A stretch of DNA of 64,000 nt from contig NC_133059.1 of the NCBI RefSeq assembly GCF_048771995.1, positions 3,523,001 to 3,587,000 of the forward strand, read 5' to 3'. Position 1 is the first letter of the stretch. Each line of letters begins with the position of its first letter. Shown in pieces: positions 42,101 to 53,229 of this stretch. This DNA comes from Taeniopygia guttata. Its lineage: Eukaryota; Chordata; Aves; Passeriformes; Estrildidae. Both the position numbers and the translations under genes were made by a program. The notes below the pieces were generated by a model. It was not told where the DNA came from, did not search any database, and worked only from the letters and a program-made list of their open reading frames with translations.

Positions 42101-45100
42101 AGGTGTGCCAGGTGTGCCCAGGTGTGCCCAGGTGTGCCCAGGAACCCATCAGGAACCCACCAGGTGTGCCCAGGTGTGCCCAGGAACCCACCAGGTGTGC
42201 CCAGGTGCCTCCAAAAGCTCCCCAGGTGCCCCCAGGTGCCCCCAAGAACCCCCCAGGAACCTTCTGGGTGCCACAAGGTGCCCCCAGGTGTGCTCCAGGT
42301 ACCTCCGGGTGCCCCAAGCTTCCCCCCAAACCCCCCCAAATGCTCCCAAGAACCTCCCCAGGTACCCCAGGTGCCCCCAAGAACCCCCAGGAACCTCCTG
42401 GGTGCCCCCAGGTGCCCCCCAGATGCCCCCAAGAACCCCTCAAGAACCTCCTGGGTGCCCCCAGGTGTGCTCCAGGTCCCTCCAGGCGCCCCAAGCTTCC
42501 CCCAAAACCCCCTGAAACCCCACCAAACCCCTCCCAGGTGCCCCAGGTACCCCCCAGGTACCCCCCAGGTGCCCCAGGTACCCCCAGGTGCCCACCAGAT
42601 GCCCCCAAAACCCCTCCCAGGTGCCCCAGGTGCCCCCCAGGTGCCCCAGGTACCCCCCAGGTGCCCCCAGAATTCCCCCAGGTGCCACAAGGTGTCCCCA
42701 GGTGTGCTCCAGGTACCTCCAGGTGCCCCAAGCTTCCCCCAAAACACCCCAAAATACCCCCCAAACCCCTCCCAGGTGCCCCAGGTACCCCCCAGGTGCC
42801 CACCAGATGCCCCCAAACCCCTCCCAGGTGCCCCAGGTACCCCCCAAAAGCCCCCGAAATGCCCCCAAACCGCTCCCAGGTGCCCCCAGGTGCCCGCGGT
42901 GCCCACCAGATGCCCCCAGGTGCCCCCAAGAACACCCCAGGAACCTCCAGGTGCCCCAAGCTTCCCCCAAAACCCCCCAAAATGCCCTCAAACCCCTCCA
43001 AATGCCCCCCAAACCCCTCCCAGGTACCCCCTAGGTGCTCCCCAGGTGCCCCCAGGTGCCCCCAAGAACCCCCAGGAACCTCCTGGGTGCCCCCAGGTGT
43101 GCTCCAGGTCCCTCCAGGTGCCCCAAGCTTCCCCCAAAACCCCCTGAAATGCCCCCCGACCCCTCCAGGTGCCCCCCAAACCCCTGCCAGGTGCCCCCAG
43201 GTACCCCCAGGTGCCCCCAGGTGCCCCCAAGAACCCCCCAGGTGCCACCTAGGTGCCACAAGGTGTCCCCAGGTGTGCTCCAGGTCCCTCCAGGTGCCCC
43301 AAGGTTCCCCCAAAACCCCCTGAAATGCCCCCAAACCCCTCCCAGGTGCCCCCAGGTGCCCCCGGTGCCCACCAGATGCCCACAAGTACCCCCCAGGAAC
43401 CTCCTGGGTGCCCCCAGGTGCCCCCCAGGTGCCCCCAAGAACCTCCCAGGAGCCTCCTGGGTGCCACAAGGTGCCCCCCAGGTGCCCCCAGAATTCCCCC
43501 AGGTGGCACAAGGTGCCCTCCAGACCCCTCCAGGTGCCCCCAGATGTGCTCCAGGTCCCTCCAGGTGGTTCCAACTGCCCCAAGCTTCCCCCAAACCCCC
43601 TGAAATGCCCCCAAAACCCCCCCCAGGTGCCCCAGGTGCCCCCAGGTGCCCACCAGATGCCGCGGGCGTCGGGCCAGTCGCGGGCCATGCCCGATGCCAG
43701 CAGCAGGGGCGACACGGGTTTGTCGAAGAGGAAATGGTCGTCGATGAGCTGCTGCTGCTCCTGCTCCGTCATGGCCTTCAGCGGGTAGTAGCGCCCCTTG
43801 AACTCCCCCTCCAGACTGTTCAGGGCTGCGGGGCGGGCAGGGCTGGGCACGGGCCGGCCTGGGCACGGGCCCACCTGGGCACAGGCCTGGGCACGCACCT
43901 GGGCATGGCCGGAACACGCCCGGGACACGCCCAAATCCATCCCAAATCCATCCCTAATTCATCCCAAATCAATCAGAAATTCATCCCAAATCCATCCCAA
44001 AACCCCACCTGGGCATGGGCCTGGGCATGGCCAGCCACGCCCAGCCACACCAAATGTGGATTGGTCGTGTATATGTGTGCCAAATCCACCCAAATTCACC
44101 CAAATCTATCCCAAATCCATCCCAAAATCCCACCTGGGCATGCACCTGGGCACGGGCCTACCTGGGCACGGGCCTGGGCACGGGCCCACCTGGGCACACA
44201 CCTGGGCACGGCCGGGACATGCCCGGGACACTCCCAAATCCATCCCAAATCCACCCCAAACCCAGCCCAAATTCATCCCAAATCCATCCCAAAATCCCAC
44301 CTGGGCACGGGCCTGGGCATGGCCGGGACATGCCCAGGACACGCCCAGCCACGCCAAACGTGGATTGGTCGTGTATGTGTGTGCCAAATCCACCCCAAAT
44401 GCACCCAAATCTATCCCAAATCCATCCCAAAATCCCACCAGGGCACGCACCTGGGCATGCACCTGGGCACAGCCTGGGCACGGCCAGGACACACCCGGGA
44501 CACTCCCAAATCCATCCCAAATCCACCCCAAACCCAGCCCGAATTAATCCCAAATCCATCCCAAAATCCCACCTGGGCACGGGCCTACCTGGGCACGCAC
44601 CTGGGCACGGCCAGGACACGCCCAGCCATGTCCAGGCCACGCCCGGGACATGCCCGGCCACGCCAAACGCAGATTGGTTGTGTACATGTGTGCCAAATTC
44701 ATCCCAAATCCATCCCAAAATCCCACCTGGGCACGCACCTGGGCACGGGCCTGGGCACGGGCCTGGGCACGGGCCTGGGCATGGCCAGCCACGCCCAGGA
44801 CACTCCCAAATCCATCCCAAATCCATCCCAAATCCGTCCTAAATCTATCCTAAATCTACCCCAAATCCACCCAAATCCATCCCAAAATCCCACCTGGGCA
44901 CGGGCCGGGCACACACCTGGGCACGGCCAGGACACGCCCAGCCACGCCCAGACATGCCAAATGTGGATTGGTTGTGTACGTCTGTGCCAAATCCATCCCA
45001 AATCCACCCAAATCTATCCCAAATCCATCCCTAATTCATCCCAAATCAATCAGAAATTCATCCCAAATCTATCCCAAAACCCCACCTGGGCATGCACCTG

Positions 45101-48100
45101 GGCATGCACCTGGGCACGGCCAGGACACTCCCAAATCCATCCCAAATCCATCCCAAATCCACCCCAAACCCAGCCCGAATTAATCCCAAATCCATCCCAA
45201 AACCCCACCTGGGCACGGGCCTACCTGGGCACGCACCTGGGCACGGGCCTGGCACGGGCCCAGCACGCCCGGGACACTCCCAAATCCATCCCAAATCCAT
45301 CCCAAATCCACCCCAAACCCAGCTCGAATTAATCCCAAATCCATCCCAAAATCCCACCTGGGCACGGCCTGGGCATGCACCTGGGCATGACTAGCCACGC
45401 CCGGCCACGCCCGGCCACGCCAAATGTGGATTGGTTGTGTACGTCTCTCCCAAATCCATCCCAAATTCATCCCAAGTCCATCCCAAATCTATCCCAAATC
45501 CATCCCAAAATCCCACCTGGGCACGGGCCTACCTGGGCACACACCTGGGCACGCACCTGGGCATGGCCGGGACACGCCCGGGACACTCCCAAATCCATCC
45601 CAAATCCATCCCAAATCTATCCCCAGATCCATCCCAAACCCACCCCAAATCCCATCCCAAAATCTCCCCGAAATCCACCCCAATTCCAGACCCCAAATCC
45701 ACCCCAAATCCACCCCAAATTCCATCCCAAACACACCCCAAATCAATCCTAAATCCACCCCAAATCTACCCCAAATCCACCCCAATTCGAAACCCCAATT
45801 CCAAACCCCAAATCCATCCCAAAATCTACCCCAAATCCACCCCAAATCCATCCAAAATTAATCCCAAACCCGCCCCAACCCCAACCCCACCCTCTTAGGC
45901 CACACCCACCCACCACACCCATTTAGGCCACACCCACCCTACCACACCCATGCGGACTATGCCCACCACACCCACACAGGCCACACCTCTTTAGGCCACT
46001 CCCACCCGGCTACACCCACCAGTGTCACACCCATTTAGGCCACGCCCACCCGGCCACACCCTCTCAGGCCCCGCCCACCCTGCCACACCCTCTCAGGCCC
46101 CGCCCACCTTTGACCGAGAGCTTCTCGATGGCGCGGCGCTCCCCGCGGCTGCAGTGCGGCGGCAGCGAGTAACCCTTGATGCTGCGGCCGGTGCGCACGC
46201 GGCTGCTCAGCACGTACTTGGGGTCCAGGTCCTCGCCGCCCTGCGCCCCAAAACCGGTCACCCCAAAAAACCCCAAAAATCCACCCAAAAAAACCCCAAA
46301 TTCCACCCAAAAAACCCCCCAAAAACTCCCATTGAAATATTCCCAAATAGAGCCAAAGTATCTCCCCAATGAGACCCCCACACTGCTCAGCACGTACTTG
46401 GGGTCCAGGTCCTCGCCGCCCTGCGCCCCAAAACCGGTCACCCCAAAAACCCCGAAATTCCACCCCAAAAACCCCCCAAGAATCTCCCATCGAAATATCC
46501 CCAAATAGACCCAAAATCATCCTGAAATATCTCCCCAGTGAGACCCCCGCCCTGCTCAGCACGTACTTGGGGTCCAGGTCCTCGCCGCCCTGCGCCCCAA
46601 AACGGGTTACCCCAAAAAAACCCCAAATTCCACCCCAAAAAACCCCAAAATTACACCCAAAAACTCCCCAAAAACTCCCATCGAAATATCCCCAAATAGA
46701 CCCAAAATCATCCTGAGATATCTCCCCTATGAGACCCCCGCCCAGCTCAGCACGTACTTGGGGTCCAGGTCCTCGCCGCCCTGCACCCCGAAACGGGTCA
46801 CCCCAAAAAAACCCCAAATTACACCCAAAAAACCCCAAAATTACACCCAAAAAACTCCCATCGAAACATCCCCAAATAGACCCAAAATCATCCTGAGACA
46901 TCTCCCCAATGAGACCCCCGCACTGCTCAGCACGTACTTGGGGTCCAGGTCCTCGCCGCCCTGCGCCCCAAAAACCGGTCACCCCAAAAAAACCCGAAAT
47001 TCCAACCCAAAAACCCCGAAATTACACCCGAAAAACCCCAAAATTCCACCCCCAAAAACCCAAAATCTCCCCCTTAAAGAAATCCCCCCCAAACCCCTCC
47101 TGAGGTGGCTTTGAGGGGCCACCACCCCTTCCTGCCCTCCTGAGACCTCTGGTGGCCCTCTCAGATTTTGGGGACCTCTCCAAATTTTGGGGACCCTCCC
47201 AAATTTTGGAACCCCCCCAGATTTGGGGGTTCCCCCCCCAAATTTTGGGGTCCCCACCTTGAGGTTCTCGTGGTTGAGGTCGGTGCGGTGCTTATTGGTG
47301 GCTTTGAGGAGCATCACCCCATGGTGGCCCTGTCACCCCTTCCTGCCCTCCTGAGACCTCTGGGGACCTCCCAGATTTTGGGGACCCTCCCAAATTTTTG
47401 GAACCCCCCAAATTTTGGGGTTCCCCACCTTGAGGTTCTCGTGGTTGAGGTTGGCGTTTATCGGTGGCTTTGTGGGGTCACCCCTTCCTGCCCTCCTGAG
47501 ACCTCTGGTGGCCCTCCCAGATTTTGGGGACCCTCCCAAATTTTGGAACCCCCCAAATTTCGGGGTTCCCGCCCAGATTTGGGGTCCCACCTTGAGGTTC
47601 TCGTGGTTGAGGTCGGTGCGGTGCTTCTCGGTGGGTTAGTGGCATCACCCCATGGTGACCCCGTCACCCCTTCCTGCCCTCCTGAGACCTCTGGTGGCCC
47701 TCCCAGATTTTGGAACCCCTCCCAAATTTTGGACCCCCCAAATTTTGGGGTCCCACCTTGAGGTTCTCGTGGTTGAGGCTGGTGCTTATCGGTGGCTTTG
47801 TGGGGTCACCCCATGGTGGCCCCGTCACCCCTTCCTGCCCTCCTGAGACCTCTGGTGGCCCTCCCAGATTTTGGGGACCCTCCCAAATTTTGGAACCCTC
47901 CCAAATTTTGGAACCCCCCCAAAATTTCGGGGTTCCCACCTTGAGGTTCTCGTGGTTGAGGTCGGTGCTTATCAGTGGCTTTGTGGGGCATCACCCCATG
48001 GTGGCCCCATCACCCCTTCCTGTCCTCCTGAGACCTCTGGGGACCTCTCCAAATTTTGGAACCCCCCCAAATTTTGGAACCCCCCAAATTTCGGAACCCC

Positions 48101-50990
48101 CCAGATTTGGGGTCCCACCTTGAGCTTCTCGTGGTTGAGGTCGGTGCGGTGCTTATCGGTGGGTTTGAGGGGCATCATCCCATGGTGGCCCCATCACCCC
48201 TTCCTGCCCTCCTGAGACCTCTGGTGGCCCTCCCAGATTTTGGGGACCCTCCCAAATTTCGGGGACCCTCCCAAATTTTGGAACCCCCCCAAATTTCGGG
48301 GTTCCCCACCAGATTTGGGGTCCCCACCTTGAGGTTCTCCTGGTTGAGGTTGGCACTTCTCGGTGGCTTTGAGGGGCATCACCCCATGGTGGCCCCACCA
48401 CCCCTTCCTGCCCTCCTGAGACCTCTGGTGGCCCTCCCAGATTTTGGGGACCCTCCCAAATTTTGGAACCCCCCAAATTTTGGGGTTCCGCCCAGATTTG
48501 GGGTCCCACCTTGAGGTTCTCGTGGTTGAGGTCGGTGCGGTGCTTGTCGGTGGGTTTGTAGCCGCCGTGCCGGTCCTGGATCACGGGGTCGAAGAGCTCC
48601 TTGAACACCTCGTAGGACTCCTCGTCCCCGGCCACGCAGCCCACGGTCATGATGAACGGGTGGCCTGGGGTCACCGGGGTCACGGGGTCACCGGGGTCAC
48701 CGGGGTCACCAGGGGTCACCGGGGTCACCGGGGTCACCAGGACCAGTATGGGACTGGGATTGGGTATGGGACCAGTATGGGATTGGAGAGCGACCCACGG
48801 TCATGATGAACGGGTGGCCTGGGGTCACCGGGTCACCGGGGTCAGCGGGGTCACCGGGGGTCACCAGGGTCACCGGGGTCACCGGGACCAGTATGGGACT
48901 GGGATTGGGTACTGGGACCAGTATGGGATTGGAGAGCGACCCACGGTCATGATGAACGGGTGGTCTGGGGTCACCGGGGGTCACCGGGGTCACCGGGGTC
49001 ACCGGGGGTCAGCGGGGTCACCGGGGGTCAGCGGGGTCACCAGGGGTCACCGGGGGTCACCGGGGTCACCGGGGGTCACCGGGACCAGTATGGGACTGGG
49101 ATGGGCTACTGGGACCAGTTTGGGATTGGAGAACGACCCACGGTCATGATGAACGGGTGGCCTGGGGTCACCGGGGTCACCGGGGTCACCGGGGTCACCA
49201 GGGGTCACCGGGGGTCACCAGGGGTCACCGGAGTCACCGGGGTCACCGGGACCAGTATGGGACTGGGATGGGCTACTGGGACCAGTATGGGATTGGAGAG
49301 CGACCCACGGTCATGATGAAGGGGTGGCCTGGGGTCACCGGGGTCACCGGGGGTCACCGGGGTCACCGGGGGTCACCAGGGGTCACCAGGGGTCACCAGG
49401 ACCAGTATGGGACTGGGATTGGGTATGGGACCAGTTTGGGATTGGAGAGCGACCCACGGTCATGATGAACGGGTGGCCTGGGGTCACCGGGGTCACCGGG
49501 GTCACCAGGGTCACCGGGGTCACCGGGAGGTCACCAGGGGTCACCGGGGTTACCGGGACCAGTATGGGACTGGGATTGGGTACTGGGACCAGTACGGGAT
49601 TGGAGAGCGACCCACGGTCATGATGAACGGGTGGCCTGGGGTCACTGGGGTCACAGGGGTCACCGGGGTCACCGGGGTCACCGGGGTCACCGGGGGTCAG
49701 CGGGGGTCACCAGGGTCACCAGGGGTCACCAGGGTCACCGGGGTCACCAGGACCAGTATGGGACTGGGATGGGTTACTGGGACCAGTATGGGACTGGAGA
49801 GCGACCCACGGTCATGATGAATGGGTGGCCTGGGGTCACCGGGGTCACCGGGGTCACCGGGGTCACCGGGGGTCACCGGGGTCACCGGGGTCACCAGGGT
49901 CACCAGGACCAGTCTGGGACTGGGATGGGCTACTGGGACCAGTATGGGACTGGGACTGGGGCTGAAGACCCCATGGGTGGCCTGATGACCCCATGAATGG
50001 TCTGATGACTCCATGGGTGGGCTGATGACCCCATGGATGAGTTGGAGACCCCATGGGTGGCCCGGGGACCCCATGGATGGCCTGATGACCCCATGGATGG
50101 CCTGATGACCCCATGGACCATTTGGAGACCCCTTGGGTGGCCTAATGACCCCATGGGTGGCCTGATGACCCCTCAGGTGGGCTGAAGACCCCATGGATGA
50201 GTTGGAGACCCCATGGACCATTTGGAGACCCCTCGGGTGGCCTTATGACCCCATAGATGAGTTGGAGAACTCATGGATGGGCTGATGACCCCATGGGTGG
50301 GCTGAAGACCCCATGGCCCATTTGGAGACCCCATGGGTGGGCTGATGACCCCATAGATGGCCTGAAGACCCCATAGATGGCCTGATGACCCCATGGATGG
50401 CCTGATGACCCCATGGATGAGTTGGAGACCCCTTGGGTGGGCTGATGACCCCATGGGTGGGCTGATGACCCCTCGGGTGGGCTGATGACCCCATGGATGG
50501 CCTGATGACCCCATGGATGGCCTGATGACCCCATGGACCATTTGGAGACCCCTTGGGTGGGCTGATGACCCCATGGGTGGGCTGATGACCCCTTGGGTGA
50601 CCTGATGACCCCATAGATGAGTTGGAGACCCCATAGATGGCCTGAAGACCCCATAGATGGCCTGATGACCCCATGGATGGGCTGATGACCCCATAGATGA
50701 GTTGGAGACCCCATGGGTGGGCTGAAGAGCCCTTGGATGGCCTGATGACCCCTCAGGTGGGCTGAAGACCCCCCGGGTGGGCCGGTCGGGGACGCACCGG
50801 GGTTGTCCACGCCGGTCTGGATGACGTCGTCGAGGGTGAAGCCGCTCGGGGTCTCCTTGTCGCGCAGCTTCTGGTAGAGCGCCGGCGTGAGGACCTTGGC
50901 CATGTGGTTGTTGTGCTTGGAGAGGTCCGGGAACTCCTCCTCGGCCGAGAACTTCTGCTTGTACTTGTTGTGGGTGTTGCTGAAGGGCAT
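39007..50990 (-). CDS. CKM: CKM, muscle creatine kinase, complete coding region
   Basis: Cytosolic kinase that transfers phosphate between ATP and creatine in muscle, bound in part at the M-line. Coding exons (minus): 50990-50798, 48664-48510, 46240-46108, 43825-43654, 41971-41848, 41353-41164, 39185-39007. They total 381 codons plus stop, the family length, with every phase consistent. Key residues are present: Glu232 in VWVNEEDH, Cys283 in [15 protein letters not shown], and the ADP-binding arginines in [12 protein letters not shown]. It starts [11 protein letters not shown] and ends DDMIPAQK. The sequence is nearest to avian M-type rather than brain-type (CKB). Intron positions match the vertebrate gene; introns 1-7 are minisatellites. 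Confidence 0.98.
39186..41163 (-). repeat. CKM: CKM intron 7: copies of exon 8 start and exon 7 end
   Basis: 39190-40500: about 175-bp units of GACAGATGGACACAGGGGTG with TGACCACTCACTGACC, each carrying GTGTCCACCCCCCCTGGAC (exon 8 acceptor edge) near 39352, 39527, 39706, 39878, 40034, 40213 and 40388; two have lost the AG. 40510-41163: CAGGTGAATTTTGGGG units with three copies of the exon 7 donor edge at about 40669, 40811 and 40995. Confidence 0.86.
41164..41353 (-). CDS. CKM: CKM exon 7: active-site cysteine
   Basis: 190 nt: [59 protein letters not shown]. Cys283 lies in the CPSNLGTG signature. Donor ACAG|GTGGGA; three decoy copies of the last 50-60 bases follow. Confidence 0.97.
41354..41847 (-). 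repeat. CKM intron 6: GGGGACA and CCCCAAATGT arrays
   Basis: 41360-41560 is GGGGACAATGAGGGGACA; 41580-41840 is TGTCCCCAAATGTCCCC. A partial copy of exon 6 (41632-41693) is embedded. Confidence 0.82.
41848..41971 (-). CDS. CKM: CKM exon 6
   Basis: 124 nt: completes Trp218, then [41 protein letters not shown]. Carries catalytic Glu232. A damaged copy of its 3' part with donor is at about 41632-41693. Confidence 0.97.
41972..43653 (-). repeat. CKM: CKM intron 5: CCCCCAGGTGCCCC array with donor copies
   Basis: 41980-42200 is CCAGGTGTGCCCAGGTGTG; to 43650 it is CCCCCAGGTGCCCCAAGCTT and similar, with CAGGTG in almost every unit. GTGCCCACCAGATGCC (exon 5 donor edge) appears near 42588, 42796, 42905 and 43368. 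Confidence 0.82.
43654..43825 (-). CDS. CKM: CKM exon 5
   Basis: 172 nt: [57 protein letters not shown] and a split Trp. Donor ATCTG|GTGGGC; the donor edge CATCTG|GTGGGC recurs four or five times in the downstream intron. Confidence 0.97.
43826..46107 (-). repeat. CKM intron 4: long GGGCACG/CAAATCCATCCC units
   Basis: 43840-45590: 200-330-bp higher-order units with CACCTGGGCACGGGCCTGGG, GCCACGCCAAATGTGGATTG and ATCCCAAATCCATCCCAAA. 45600-45890 is simple CCAAATCCACCCC. 45890-46100 is GGCCACACCCACC. No exon. Confidence 0.8.
46108..46240 (-). CDS. CKM: CKM exon 4
   Basis: 44 codons plus one base: [44 protein letters not shown]. Contains nucleotide-binding arginines. The 5' half with acceptor is repeated four times in intron 3. 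Confidence 0.97.
46241..48509 (-). repeat. CKM: CKM intron 3: copies of exon 4 start and exon 3 end
   Basis: 46241-47090: four copies (about 46388, 46554, 46746, 46926) of CTCAGCACGTACTTGGGGTC through the acceptor. 47100-48509: seven copies (about 47257, 47428, 47590, 47757, 47939, 48118, 48328) of ACCTTGAGGTTCTCGTGGTT, the exon 3 donor edge, set in CTCCTGAGACCTCTGGTGGC units of about 170-180 bp. Confidence 0.9.
48510..48664 (-). CDS. CKM: CKM exon 3
   Basis: 155 nt: [51 protein letters not shown]. Phase 1 in, 0 out. Its acceptor end is copied seven times upstream in intron 2 and its donor end seven times downstream in intron 3. Only this copy joins the two ends. Confidence 0.96.
48665..50797 (-). 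repeat. CKM: CKM intron 2: copies of exon 3 start, then ATGG array
   Basis: 48665-49930: seven copies (about 48796, 48945, 49137, 49306, 49457, 49611, 49806) of CACGGTCATGATGAACGGGT with the acceptor, embedded in GGGGTCACCGGGGTCACC. 49970-50790: 20-bp GACCCCATGGATGGCCTGAT units. Confidence 0.9.
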
Positions 50991-50997
50991 GGTGGCA
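50798..50997 (-). CDS. CKM: CKM exon 2: start codon and N-terminal domain
   Basis: Acceptor CCCCGCAG, 7 nt of 5' UTR (TGCCACC), then ATG at 50990 in an ideal Kozak context. 64 codons plus one base: [52 protein letters not shown]. The first 18 or so codons, ATG and acceptor are copied once upstream at 51083-51146. Confidence 0.96.
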
Positions 50998-51082
50998 CTG
51001 CGGGGACATGGGGACATCGTGGGGACACCGTGGGGACATCGTGGGGACACCATGGTGGGAATGGGGACACGGGGACAGGAAC

Positions 51083-51146
51083 TCCTCCTCGGCCGAGAAC
51101 TTCTGCTTGTACTTGTTGTGGGTGTTGCTGAAGGGCATGGTGGCAC
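51083..51146 (-). pseudogene. CKM: Partial copy of CKM exon 2 with acceptor and ATG
   Basis: Minus strand: CTGCAG|TGCCACC ATG and about 20 codons identical to CKM ([20 protein letters not shown]), then GGGGACA repeat. No donor follows. It is an exon-edge duplicate in intron 1, about 150 bp upstream of the real exon. Confidence 0.88.
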
Positions 51147-51943
51147 TGCAGGGACATGGGGACACCGTGGGGACATGGTGGGGACATCATGGGGACATGG
51201 GGACACCATGGAGACATGGGGACATGGTGGGGACATGGAGACACCATGGGGATATGGTGGGGACATGGTGGGAATGGGGACATTGAGGGGACATTGTGGG
51301 GAGACCGTGGGGACATGGGGACATGGTGGGGACACCGTGGGGACACCATGGGGACACCGTGGGGACGGACATGGGGACGTCATGGGGACACCATGGGGAC
51401 ATGGTGGGGACACCATGGGGACATCGGGGGACATGGTGACACAGGGGACACCATGGGGACACCATGGGGACACTGTGAGGACATGGGGACACAGTGGCAC
51501 TGTGGGGACACGGGGACAGCCAGGTGACACGGGGGATCACGGGGACAGCCAGGTGACACCAGGGGACACCGTGGGGACATGGTGGGAATGGAGACATGGG
51601 GACATCATGGGGACACCATGGGGACATCAGGGGACATGGTGACACAGGGGACACTGAGGGGACATTGTGGGGACACTGTGAGGACATGGGGACACGGGGA
51701 CATGGTGGCACTGTGGGGACACGGGGACAGCCAGGTGACACTGGTGACATGGGGTGGGGGGGACACACGACTCTGGGGCGTGTCCTGGTGGGCGTGTCCA
51801 TCCAGGGGGCGTGTCCCGAAATGGGCGTGTCCCTCAAGGGGCGTGTCCATCAAGGGGCGTGTCCCTCAGGGGGCGTGTCCTTAAGGGGGCGTGTCCTTAA
51901 AGGGGGCGTGGCCGCCCCGCTCCGCTCCATGTTCGGGTCGGGG

Positions 51944-51953
51944 CTATTTATAG
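51944..51953 (-). promoter_or_regulatory. CKM: MEF2-type / TATA-like site CTATAAATAG
   Basis: CTATAAATAG on minus fits the MEF2 consensus YTAWWWWTAR and also a TATA box. Mammalian CKM has MEF2 sites in its enhancer and in intron 1, so an intronic muscle element is the likelier reading; an alternative promoter is possible. Confidence 0.5.
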
Positions 51954-52932
51954 CGGGGGGGGAGGGGCGGGGGGGGCGTCCCGGCGACACCGGGGGGGGG
52001 TCGGGACCCGGTCCCGGTCCCAAATCCCGGTCCCGAACCCCGGTCCCAATCCCGGACCCCAATCCCGGTCCCGGTCCTGAATCCCGGTCCCAAATCCCGG
52101 TCCTGGACCCCAATCCGGTCCCGGTGACACCGGGGGGGTTCGGGTCCCGGTCCCGGTCCCAAATCCCGGTCCCGACTCCCGGTCCTGGACCCAAATCCCG
52201 GTCCCGGTGACACCGGTGGGGGGGGGGTCGGGACCCGGTCCCGGTCCCGGTCCCGAATCCCGGTCCCAGACCCCAATCCCGGTCCGAAATCCCGGTCCCG
52301 GTGACACCGGTGCGGGGGTCGGGTCCCGGTCCCGGTCCCGGACCCCAATCCCGGTCCCGACTCCCGGACCCGGTCCCGATCCCGGTGACACCGGGGGGGG
52401 GATCCGGTCCCGGTCCCGGACCCCAATCCCGGTCCCAAATCCCGGTCCCGGTCCCGCTCCCAGTCCCGATCCCAAATCTCGGTTCCGGTGACACCGGTGC
52501 GGGGGTCGGGGCCCGGTCCCGGTCCCGGACCCAAATCCCGGTCCCAAATCCCGGTCCCGGTCCTGGTCCCAGTCACGATCCCAAATCTCGGTTCCGATGT
52601 CACCGGGGGGGGTCGGGACCCTGTCCCGGTCCCGGTCCCGGTCCCAAATCCCAGTCCCGGTGACCCCGGGGGTGTCCCGACCCTTCCTGAGGGTCCCGGT
52701 GGTCCCGGGGGGGGTCCCGGTGGTCCCGGGGGGGTCCCGGTGGTCCCGGGGGGGTCCCGGGGGTCTCCCGGGGGGTCCCGGTGGTCCCGGTGGTCCCGGG
52801 GAGGGGTCCCGGGGGTCCCGGGGGGGGTTCCGGTGGTCCCGGGGGATCCCGGGGGGGTCCCGGGGGTCTCCCGGGGGTCTCCCGGTGGTCCCGGTGGTCC
52901 CGGGGGGGGTCCCGGGGGGGTCCCGGCCGTAC

Positions 52933-53000
52933 CTGTTCAGTCTCAGCGGGGCCGGGTCGGGTCGGGGTCGGGCCGGTACCGGGCGCGGGGGGGAACGGTG
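52933..53000 (-). other. CKM: Candidate CKM non-coding exon 1
   Basis: Ends CTGAGACTGAACAG|GTACGG on minus. The 5' border is a guess from the TATA position. Would splice to the acceptor at 50998 just before the start codon. Confidence 0.45.
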
Positions 53001-53023
53001 GGACCGGGACCCCCCAGGGGCGC

Positions 53024-53030
53024 TTTTATC
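53024..53030 (-). promoter_or_regulatory. CKM: Candidate CKM TATA box (GATAAAAG on minus)
   Basis: Lies about 90 bp upstream of a clean donor, the right spacing for a short non-coding first exon as in other CKM genes. The only A/T motif in a very GC-rich stretch. Confidence 0.5.
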
Positions 53031-53229
53031 CCCCCCGGGACCCCCCCCAGGCCCGGGGGGCTCCGGGGGGACCCCAAACCGGGCGGGGCCGGGCCCTGGC
53101 GGGGCCGCCCCCGGCCCGCGGGAGACCCTCGGGGACCCCCGGAGCCGCCCCCCGGTGTCCGGTGTCACCGGGAGGGGGGGAGGGGATGGGGGGGGGGCAC
53201 GCGGCACCTGCCGCCCCCCGGGGCCGCGG

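Larger units (their letters stand above)
50998..52932 (-). repeat. CKM intron 1: GGGGACACC, GGCGTGTCC and CCCGGTCCC arrays
   Basis: 51000-51760 is GGGGACACCATGGGGACAT. 51775-51915 is a GGGGGCGTGTCC array. 51985-52680 is CCCGGTCCCAAATCCCGGTC. 52690-52930 is GGTCCCGGGGGGGTCCCGG. A MEF2/TATA-like site at 51944 interrupts it. Confidence 0.75.

Noticed and set aside
47100-49930. A CRISPR-like array of evenly spaced near-identical units in CKM
   Set aside because: Units are exon-edge copies in a vertebrate gene; spacers are themselves repeats.
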